Below are positions 22,376 through 29,825 of a stretch of DNA of 64,000 nucleotides, piece by piece; position 1 is the stretch's first letter; every line of letters starts with the position of its first letter. The stretch is from Micrasema longulum. Taxonomy: Eukaryota; Arthropoda; Insecta; Trichoptera; Brachycentridae. The notes under the pieces were generated by a model. It was not told the DNA's origin. It did not search any database and worked only from the letters and a program-made list of their open reading frames with translations. A program made the translations under genes and the position numbers. Where the stretch lies: the NCBI GenBank assembly GCA_022494885.1, contig JAGVSM010003995.1, forward strand, positions 186,001-250,000. The letters are read 5' to 3'.

Positions 22376-22475
22376 GTTACTTTCGCTTTTAAACGACATT
22401 CATAATTTATTCTTTTCCACATCCGATTTTGAGAGGAGCATGCTTCTCACGTCAAATCAAATGCATGCTAAATTG

Positions 22476-22740
22476 TCATTCTCGAGCATGCTTCCCGCGT
22501 TCCTTAGTTCCGCCGAATGAAACCGAAAGATCGACGTTGACGATCGACGTCGGCCTTTTAGAACGACAGGAGCCCGCAGGTGTAAGGAAGAGGTAACTTG
22601 GGATTAGGTTCTCCTGAGGCATGCGCATCACGTGTTCAAGCCAGGTCCACCGCCGAATCCTCAAAACGCTCGTTATAGGAAGCTGCTGCGTCCGTTTTCG
22701 GACTTCAATGTTAGTTATAAAATTGGATCTCATTCTGCCT
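22476..22740 (-). pseudogene. Non-LTR ORF2 C-terminal fragment (RTE-like tail)
   Basis: The minus-strand frame contains 'ITSVLRIRRWTWLEHVMRMP', then 'QENLIPSYLF' and 'TPAGSCRSKRPTSIVNVDLS'. This is the RRWxWLxHVxRMP..NLIP...L.P.G.R...RP tail of the LINE group seen at 17340-18165. The usual 'GDRxSWxxLV' end is lost. Confidence 0.7.
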
Positions 22741-22744
22741 AATA

Positions 22745-23060
22745 TTAGAACTCAATTTCTGTTGAAATATTCACCTAAAAAAATCAATTGACGTTGTTTT
22801 CCCCAAAGGAATGAAAATCATATTACGTCATGATTGAGTAAAAACGTATCGCATCTCTCAGTCAAGAGCGCTATAAGTCACATTTTGAGTAAAACATGGC
22901 ATTTTATGAAAATTGTAATAATGTACTCTTACACAAAGTATCTAATTCAAAAGAACAGCAAAACCACATCATTAAAAACATCAAACCCTTATCTGCACAA
23001 GATAGTGCATAGAACACGACATTTTTCAATAAAATGCATCATATCTCAATCACATGCAAG
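22745..23060. other. Unassigned DNA
   Basis: An open frame (22834-23112, +) has no recognisable motif and overlaps a reverse SINE at its end. I do not call it a gene. Confidence 0.3.
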
Positions 23061-23064
23061 AATG

Positions 23065-23230
23065 CTAGGTGATCAGGTATACGCTTCATGTGCCAGTCAA
23101 GGGACTAAATAATATTTTGGTGAAAAAAATACCTTTTTTAATAAATATATCATGTCAACCATGTCGGGAATCGAACCCGAGACCTCTTGCATGGTAAACT
23201 GATGCTGCGCTGACCACCACACCACAGGCT
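23065..23230 (-). repeat. SINE S2, reverse copy
   Basis: The minus strand shows the head 'TGTGGTGTGGTGGTCAGCG' and the B box GGGTTCGATTCCCGACATGG, with GCAAGAGGTCTC between them. The body has 'ATTTATT', 'AAAAAGG' and the 'GtCCCTTGACTGGcACaTGAAG' region near 23090. Close to full length. Confidence 0.7.
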
Positions 23231-23234
23231 AACA

Positions 23235-23730
23235 AATTACAGAATTAATTACATCATCATCATCATTTCCTTTCATTGTTTCATTGCACTCCAGTGAGTG
23301 CCGCCAGTGCGGCTCCTGACCGAAAATATTGGTAGTGCGTTTATTTACATTTTGTCAACTTGTATATGCAGTTCAATAATACTATAACAATATGACAGAT
23401 CTGACGTGATAAACGAGCAATAGTATCACAGCCCGCGCATCGGAACCAGGAACGCTAAATTCACGTAACATTATACGCACGTTATGGATATAGATAAAAC
23501 TAAATCAACTAAATTTGTACTAATATCATGTCATTGAGCATGATCAAAGTGACATTACAAACGAACTTCAAACTTCAAATCTGCGCATGCGTTGGCAATG
23601 CCCGGAATATGTATATTCTCTTTTTCCTCTAACACACGATTCACCGGTATGTAGCGTTGTCTATCTCACTCAATGGACGATTTTAGGAGATATGGTATAT
23701 TTCATACAAATTTTATTTTACATTTTATTT
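23235..23730. other. Unassigned DNA
   Basis: It contains a short TCA microsatellite near 23253 and nothing else recognisable. Confidence 0.3.
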
Positions 23731-23732
23731 AT

Positions 23733-23905
23733 TCATTTATACAAATACAAACAAATAACAAAAAAAATACAATGATAACGTATCCCAAACTCAATGATTT
23801 CAAAGAGCATCTGGACAACACTCTTAATAGTAAATAAATATATGCAATATCTCGCAGCAGTCTTCTGCAATGGTCTCTTCAATTTGGGGTAAAGAATTGT
23901 GCAAA
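23733..23905 (-). repeat. Family D LINE 3' end, reverse copy
   Basis: In reverse, 'GAGAcCATTGCAGaAGACTG', 'CTGCGAGATATTGCATATAT' and 'TTGTCcAGATGC' align with 42000-42085. The final part, 'GGGATACGTTAT' followed by a T/A-rich end, aligns with 42210-42256. This is the 3' terminus of the same LINE family. Confidence 0.6.
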
Positions 23906-24135
23906 ACAGAATATGCACGGGGACGATTGCGCATGCGTAGACAAGATGAGAAAATCGTCTGCTAGAGTCGATCTCGCTAGATCTTTTGACGCTAGTATTA
24001 AAAATATGATGTATACGAGTATAATATTGCAACGAATCCCTGTTTCTCAGAACCTATAACATATTTTAAGAATTAATAAAATTACTGATTCATTACATAT
24101 ATTTTACTTGGCAGTGCACTGCACTTACGCACATA

Positions 24136-24354
24136 CTAAGGGACCGTCTCTGATTGAACTGCATTGGTACACCAATCGTAGTGCATCTTGATCATTTTGT
24201 TACATAAAGGTATAATCATCTCTTCTCGTATCATCAAGATCATCGCATCTCTTGGCTTAAGAACTTGCGCGACTGGTTCCATTGCAGCACTCAGTCCTTG
24301 TTCAGGGCAGCTGCCAATAAAGTAAGAATCGCAACGATGATTTCCAACCTCCAT
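24136..24354 (-). other. Fragment sharing sequence with 11525-11575
   Basis: The nucleotides at 24155-24205 share 'ACTGCATTgGTACACC' and 'TTGATCATTTTnTnACAT' with 11525-11575. The 72-codon frame ('EVGNHRCDSYFIGSCPEQG', then 'KMIKMHYDWCTNAVQSE') is not recognised. It is probably a mobile-element remnant. Confidence 0.25.
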
Positions 24355-24383
24355 CGGGGAGAGAAACCCTAAGAAGAAGAAGG

Positions 24384-24560
24384 AGGTAAGATGATCAGTC
24401 TTACGCTTTAGGTTCCAGTCCAGGGACTATGAAATATTTATGTGTAAAAACACATGTTTTAAAAATATTATATTTCATGTCAACCATGTCGGAAATCAGA
24501 CCCGAGACCTCTTGCGTTGTAGACAAACGCGCGGCCAACAACACAACGAGGCCAACAAAT
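24384..24560 (-). repeat. SINE S2, near full-length reverse copy
   Basis: On the plus strand it begins with the reverse of the tail (AAGATGATCAGTCTTACGC, then 'CCAGTCCAGGGACTATGAAA'). It ends with a reversed head: B box 'GTCGGAAATCAGACCCGAGA' and an 'AACGAGGCC' start. The B box has base changes, so it is probably transcriptionally dead. Confidence 0.7.
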
Positions 24561-24639
24561 TAATTACAGAACATTATAATTTATTTTAATTGTAATTACG
24601 TTTTTTAACTCTGTTAAATAATTCATATAAGGCATGTTT

Positions 24640-24755
24640 TACATTTCGTTAAATGTTTCCCTCGGCACGAGATACCCCATTGATGGAACAATATTTTGTA
24701 TAAAAAAAAATACAAACAATGTTAAAGTATAAATAAATTAATAAATATAAAAGAT
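24640..24755 (+). repeat. LINE 3' UTR end, family shared with 47157-47276
   Basis: 'AATGTTTCCCTCGGcACGaG', 'GGAACAaTATTTTGTAtAAA', 'CAAACAATGTtAAAGTATAA' and an ATAAATA-rich end match the 3' end of the LINE fragment at 46740-47276. No coding region remains. Confidence 0.65.
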
Positions 24756-24854
24756 AAAAAACGTGCGGTACTTTAATCAAAAGATTTAGAATAACCAGAG
24801 ATCGGTTCCATCGCAATTTATTGTGTAAATAAGAAACGAGTGACACATTATTTC

Positions 24855-25010
24855 TTTTGCTTTCGGAATATCTTCGAGACTAGTGTTTTTATAATAAAAT
24901 TAAACGTATTAGAAAAAAAACATGTTAACGATAAAAATACCAGTTTTGAAGATGTCTCGATTTTAAAGAAACCAGTCACTGTTTATTTAAGTATTACTTG
25001 TCTTTTGTTT
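24855..25010 (+). repeat. Family E repeat, copy 2
   Basis: It shares 'CCAGTTTTGAAGATG', then 'GAAACCaGTCACTGtTTATT' and 'TTAAGTAttACT' with 26331-26475. The core is also at 5100-5190 in reverse. Class unknown. Confidence 0.45.
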
Positions 25011-25018
25011 CTTTGATA

Positions 25019-25292
25019 AAAAGTGGACATGTAGAGCAAATGGACAACGAAAGAACGGCTAAATGGATCTACGATGCAAATGTTGATGGATGTTAAAAAC
25101 GAGGAAGACTGAGAAAGACATGGCATGATAAAATCCATCAAATACTTGAAGATGGACATGTCAAAAGTAGGAATAATCGACGTGCGTGCATGAGAGGATG
25201 TATGATTGTAGAGGAAGCGAGGTCTGTATGCAAAGATAGAGTGATATGGCGTTCTATCCTCTCTGTTTATCCCTACGGAGAAACGGCGTGAT
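25019..25292 (+). pseudogene. Non-LTR ORF2 C-terminal fragment
   Basis: Translation gives 'SGHVEQMDNERTAKWIYDAN', a stop, then 'KRGRLRKTWHDKIHQILEDG', 'VKSRNNRRACMRGCMIVEEA' and 'SVCKDRVIWRSILSVYPYG'. This is the RxxGHVExMDxxRxxKxIY..KRGRPRKTW..........R.RxACMxxCMxVEEA...C.DR..WRS.VSAYP tail of a LINE group. A close relative is at 60480-60850. One internal stop and loss of all upstream domains make it dead. Confidence 0.8.
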
Positions 25293-25397
25293 GCTTTTTT
25301 TGTTTTTTTGAATTTCCGCCAAGAATTTAAACTAGCAAAAATGACAAATTAATTGTTTTTTTATTTACTTAAAAAAAACATGACTCATTTTTTTGGT

Positions 25398-25488
25398 GTT
25401 CCTCTTGCACCACAATGGGCCAGGAGGTCAAATTACAGATTAAACCCGGACCCTCTAAGCTCGAGTCAAGCGTCCTACCACACCGCAG
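25398..25488 (-). repeat. SINE S1, internally deleted reverse copy
   Basis: It keeps the S1 end block (CACCACAATGGGCCAGGAGG, then 'TCAAATTACAG') joined directly to the head (AACCCGGACCCTC, then 'GAGTCAAGCGTCCTACCACA'). The middle of the body, about 70-80 bases in the 11700-11875 copy, is missing. Confidence 0.6.
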
Positions 25489-25489
25489 A

Positions 25490-26330
25490 TTTCGTATTGC
25501 TGAAAGGCCGTTTTATATTGATATGTGGCCAATATTGCAAATCTTCACAGCTTGACAAATTTATACTTGTGGCTCTTTTGACGTGGGGTGCGGTATTTTG
25601 TACCTTCGTTGATTGGTAAGGGACTGTCGCACGCTGTTTCTTCTATAGCCAACTAAACTTAATAGAACAAAACAAACTTTGGCTTATTGTGAGGGAGGAA
25701 ATTAAGAAACACAACTCATTTAAGATAAGGAAGTATAAAGGTTAATTTAGGGGTAGGTAATGACATTAATAGGGTTCATTGCATTGTTAGATATATTTCA
25801 AACGCTGAAAGCGTACGAACGAAAACAACTTATGTTTTTCTTATTTTTTACCCTCGAAAAAGTCTTACACGTTTGAACGGGTGGTGAAATATATTTATTT
25901 TTGTACATTTTTACCGTCTGAAAGAATTTTCATTTGAAATAAAACATTTTGTTATTATAACAAGAGTGCAAAAGTATTTAGATGAACAAAACAGTACAAA
26001 CAAAAAATTGATTAAAATAAAAAACAGCAGTGTTGTAATTTCACAATTTAAAAGTAAAAATGGAATTAAAAAGCGATAGTAAAACTTTGATTTTATATTT
26101 TATGTGTAGATATAATTTTCAGCATAACATTGAAACCACTTGCAAAAATTTTAAAATAATTACGAAATAAAAAATAAAAATTACGACCTTCCTGTGTTAA
26201 AATTTACACATATTATTTTACAATAAAGATGGATGGGTTTTTTAAGCAGGAAATGTGAATTTTTAAGTTTTATCTAAGCTAATAATTAATTTAAATATAG
26301 AAATAAAATACAAGTGACACTTAAATTCAC
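25490..26330. other. Unassigned AT-rich DNA
   Basis: No gene or repeat recognised. Confidence 0.3.
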
Positions 26331-26475
26331 AAATTTGGTAAAACCAGATAACTTATTCATTGCTTTTGCGACACTAAAGAGACTGGCCTTGAAGATCGCA
26401 AAACTGATGAAACCGGTCACTGGTTATTTAAATTTGTGGATTTAAGTACAACTCGTCCATTATTTTAATAAGCTA
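26331..26475 (+). repeat. Family E repeat, copy 3
   Basis: It contains 'GAGACTGGCCTTGAAGATCG', then 'GATGAAACCGGTCACTGGTT' and 'ATTTAAGTACAACTCGTC'. The same layout is at 24855-25010. Confidence 0.45.
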
Positions 26476-26599
26476 CAGTAAATATCCACTAAGAATTTTC
26501 GCAAACAAATTTCAATGCTTACTGTCTTAATAGACAGTTAGCATTCAATAATTTGGCTGGTTCAAGTTTCATCATCTTACATTAGAAATGGTAAAAAAA

Positions 26600-26890
26600 G
26601 CTCTTATTTAAAAACTGTTATTCTTTCAAAACAGCTGAAACAGTTCCATAAAAAAATAAACTGTAACTTCGTAAAAAGCAGTTAAACAGTAAAAGTCATT
26701 TTTCGGAATTGGCTGTAGCCGCCACATAAGTCAATTAAACTGTTTATATATAGAAAATTAAGTCAAATCAAGATAAGTCGACAGTTTTAAGGATCCTGGC
26801 CACCCCACAAAATGTTTTGTCAACGCTGCTGTAAACTGTAATTTAGAAATAGTTACATCAATGAAACAGTGACTAAACTGTTACTGTTGC
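26600..26890. other. Cluster of AAACTGT / ACAGTTT words
   Basis: At least eight occurrences of AACTGT or its complement lie in about 290 bases on both strands, for example at about 26612, 26659, 26680, 26738, 26780, 26833, 26864 and 26875. They may be decayed simple repeat or binding sites. No function is shown. Confidence 0.3.
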
Positions 26891-27021
26891 TTATTTTGAA
26901 TAGACAAAACGCCCATCTCTACTTTACATATATCGTAACATTCACCATCTTGCCCATGTTGGCGGATCCATTTTTTTCCATGTTTACTTCTGTGAAGAAA
27001 ATCTACTTCATCAGTCTATAG

Positions 27022-27245
27022 CTATAGGGTAGAATCTAGTCTTTGTTTAAAAATATTAAAACTTACGTAAAACGTGTCTAATTTTGCTCTCTCTCTCTTT
27101 TCCGTGGAGCATGTGGACATCACAAGTTGCCTCCAGGAGACCCTATTGCCAGCCAGCACGCTTGCCTCCTCCCACGTTAATCCAGCGCCCCTTAGTCCCA
27201 CCGAAAGTCGAAAGATCGTCATCGACGGCCTTCCAGGACGGCGTG
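27022..27245 (-). pseudogene. Non-LTR ORF2 C-terminal fragment (RTE-like tail)
   Basis: The minus-strand frame has 'GLRGAGLTWEEASVLAGNRV', continuing 'SWRQLVMSTCSTEKRERAK'. It matches the tail at 18080-18160 ('TWGEARVPAGDRVSWKQLV'). The conserved D of GDR is N here. Just upstream on the minus strand, in another frame, is the 'RP..VDDDLS' piece (27245-27185). Confidence 0.75.
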
Positions 27246-27249
27246 AGCC

Positions 27250-27685
27250 ATCAGGTTGAAAGAACAGACTACTTTAACATAATGTGTACATATTATTTTA
27301 TAACCAATTCCCATTACGAGTTCCGGAAAACAGCACTACTAATTTTCATATGTTAGTATTTGAATTCGCGTTGGAAACTGCGATGAATTTAATTGGACAA
27401 GTTAATTGTACGGTTGACAAAAGTTTCAATGGAGGGGGTAAACAACTGGCAATCAATTAATTTAAAAGGTACCTACCTTCTGTAGTTACCGGAAGTGCAG
27501 CTAATAGAGTCCTACACTGTTAACTAAATAAATGTTCAGTTTGAGTTGTGTGCTTTTGCAGAGTTTGCCACTCCTATTGAAGTATCTATTTTCCTCATAA
27601 ACTGAATTTTGTTAATTTAAATTATATTTCCAAACTCGTGAACTTCAACTGTTTTTTTTTGTAGAATTCAACTAATCTTTTGACG
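27250..27685. other. Unassigned DNA
   Basis: Nothing recognised. Confidence 0.3.
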
Positions 27686-27770
27686 GATTGTGGCTCTGTG
27701 GGTAGTGTTGCGGACTCCGAAACAGGAGACCCAACGTTTGAACCCCATCTTACCACAATTTGTTTCTTAT
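27686..27770 (+). repeat. tRNA-like SINE head S3
   Basis: 'TTGTGGCTCTGTGGGTAGTG' followed by a B-box-like 'AACGTTTGAACCCCATCTTA' and 'CCACAATTTG'. The reverse copy at 58668-58738 has the same layout. It differs from S1 and S2 in its middle and its body. Confidence 0.5.
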
Positions 27771-27774
27771 TTTC

Positions 27775-28080
27775 TAACATCACTCGTCAAGTATCTCCGT
27801 TTAGTTGCAACAATTCGCAAACGGTATTCCTTTAAATGATTTTTTTTATTTCTAATGACTTTTTATTAATTACACAATATGTTAGCGCGTTCATTGAATG
27901 AAACCATCGCGATATAATATTTATACATAAGCTTTTTATGCTTTTTTTTCGTCGTTTATCTACTGTATACTATTTGAAGTGTTTATTTCTACACAATATG
28001 TATTTTTTGCACAATAAAAGGCACTACGGGCCGTGTATATTGATAAATAAATAAGTTAAACAATTAAACACGGTTACCTA
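27775..28080. other. Unassigned AT-rich DNA
   Basis: Nothing recognised. Confidence 0.3.
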
Positions 28081-28081
28081 C

Positions 28082-28200
28082 ATACTTACAACATAATGGT
28101 GAATGCTACAAAGAACATAAGCCCTGTAAATGCCTAGACATTCATATTCCCTTTTTAAACATGTTTTTTTTCTCTGCTTCAACAAGTTTGCATAAAGTTT
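28082..28200 (-). repeat. Family A fragment, reverse
   Basis: It contains 'AATGGTGAATG', 'CATAAGCCCTGTAAATGCCT' and 'CATATTCCCTTTTTAAACAT', the reverse of the family A middle. It lies tail-to-tail with the forward copy that follows. Confidence 0.6.
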
Positions 28201-28309
28201 TTGATTTTTTTAAATAAATTATTTAACACAGTTAATATACATTTTGCTTACCTACATGTCCATAGTTATAAACTTTTTGGACTCTAAACTTGTATGTAAT
28301 AATTACATA

Positions 28310-28612
28310 TTACAACAGAGATGAAAAACATTTTAGGGAAGGTCATATAGAAGTCTAGGGATCTTCAGGGCTTATGACCTATCATTAGCTGGTTTAAGTG
28401 GGCACTTTACGCACTGAGTAACATTCACCATTCTGCCTATATTTGAACATCTATATTCCTTCAATTATTTCATATGCTGATGTTTGTGAAGTTGAAGAGC
28501 TAAAACCTTTATTTATGCGGGTGAGATTCATTTAACTGAATTATTTCACCTACACAAGTACTAGGCAATGCCTGAATTTTTTTTTTCTTCAATTTCTATA
28601 CTTCTTCATGGA
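28310..28612 (+). repeat. Family A copy directly upstream of the intact LINE
   Basis: It runs from 'ACAACAGAGATGAAAAACAT' through 'GGGCTTATGACCTATCATTA', 'CATTCACCATTCTGCC', 'GGGTGAGATTCATTTAACTG' and 'ACTAGGCAATGCCTGAATTT' to 'CTTCTTCATGgACCAGg'. The expected family A continuation (ACCAGTTAGTT...) stops at about 28613-28617. That point is probably the 5' boundary of the LINE. Confidence 0.75.
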
Positions 28613-29753
28613 CCAGGTGCGTCGCACTTCGAGTATAAACACAAGTTGGTACATGATTACAAGTATGAAAGGGCTAGCTGTTCCTAGATATTGCAATATA
28701 TATGACAAAAGGACACTGCAATATAGTACACCTAAAATGTTTAACATGTTCCCAAACAATAATCTTAATAATACGCTCAGATCTAATATTTTAAGTAAAG
28801 ATCAAAAAAATTCTCTTAGCGAAACAGTTAATAGCTTAATGGACCACATTATTGCCTTGGCTGACCAACATGCATCAAAGCCGTCAACGCCTATAGAAGA
28901 AATTAGAAAATCAATCGTCACGCTTACACAAAATTTTGACGAAATGAGAAAGCAATTCAACGAAAAAAATGCATCGTATGCTCAAATCGCTGGGAAAAAA
29001 AATAATGGGTGTGAGCAGAACCATGTCGTTGTCGTCAGCTCGGAGGACCCGGGATGTAAAGCAGGCGAACTTGATAAAAAAATTAAAAACCAGGTTAATG
29101 TACGAGCACTAGGCATTGGCATATCTAGTGTGCGCAAAACAAACAACAATAAACTAGTTTTCTCAATGCCTACGCTAGAGGATAAACAAAAGTTTTGCAG
29201 TGAGCTAAAAAAAACAGTTCAACATAAAATAAATATTTCAGATAGTAAACAACTTTCTCCGTTAGTTATAATTAAAGGGCTTATCAAAGACACAAAAGAT
29301 GATGAATTAATTGAATCTCTAAAATATCAAAATAAAAGTATTGCCCTTAAATTTGAAGAAAAACTAAATATTAAATTCAGAACCAACCAACGTAACCCGC
29401 TGTTATGCAACGTGGTATTGGAAGTATCTCCTAATAATTGGAAAGCTTTAACTGATTCTGGAAGAGTTAACATAGGATATCAACGTCTTGCTACAGAAGA
29501 TAGATCACCATTATTGCAGTGCAACCGTTGTCTTGGTTTTGGCCACACTCAAAAAATATGCACTGAAAAAGAAGCGTGCTTTCACTGTGGGGAAGATCAC
29601 AAATACGCCATATGCCCTAACAAAAATGAAGATTCCAAATGCATTAATTGTACTTCGGGTCCAATCAACCATAGAGCAACCAGTTATGATTGCCCTCTCT
29701 GGAAGTTAATGGACAAACGTTCAAGAGAAAGAGTGGACTACGGAGGATTCTAA
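28608..29753 (+). CDS. LINE ORF1: gag-like nucleic-acid-binding protein
   Basis: An intact 381-codon frame. The N-terminal third is polar, with a possible helical stretch 'PIEEIRKSIVTLTQNFDEM' (about residues 97-115) before 'SYAQIAGKK'. The middle (about 165-290) fits the partner fold often found before LINE zinc knuckles, with 'VNVRALGIGISSVRKTNN', 'SPLVIIKGL' and 'NPLLCNVVLEVS'. Three zinc knuckles end the protein: 'CNRCLGFGHTQKIC' (about 305-318), 'CFHCGEDHKYAICP' (about 324-337) and 'CINCTSGPINHRATSYDC' (about 346-363, longer spacing). Proteins of this type bind the element RNA and form the RNP used for retrotransposition. The ATG at 28608 lies in the family A/LINE junction, so the real start may be a later Met (residue 16, 20 or the MFNMF at about 44). 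Confidence 0.85.
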   Translation: MDQVRRTSSINTSWYMITSMKGLAVPRYCNIYDKRTLQYSTPKMFNMFPNNNLNNTLRSNILSKDQKNSLSETVNSLMDHIIALADQHASKPSTPIEEIRKSIVTLTQNFDEMRKQFNEKNASYAQIAGKKNNGCEQNHVVVVSSEDPGCKAGELDKKIKNQVNVRALGIGISSVRKTNNNKLVFSMPTLEDKQKFCSELKKTVQHKINISDSKQLSPLVIIKGLIKDTKDDELIESLKYQNKSIALKFEEKLNIKFRTNQRNPLLCNVVLEVSPNNWKALTDSGRVNIGYQRLATEDRSPLLQCNRCLGFGHTQKICTEKEACFHCGEDHKYAICPNKNEDSKCINCTSGPINHRATSYDCPLWKLMDKRSRERVDYGGF

Positions 29754-29825
29754 CAAGTAGCTAAAGGCGCGATTCAAGAACTAAAATGCCTAAAAATAGA
29801 GGATTATACCACCATAGGTACATGT

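Noticed and set aside
23150..23230. tRNA gene on the minus strand
   Set aside because: A and B boxes are present, but the ends do not pair as an acceptor stem and the same head recurs attached to a SINE body.
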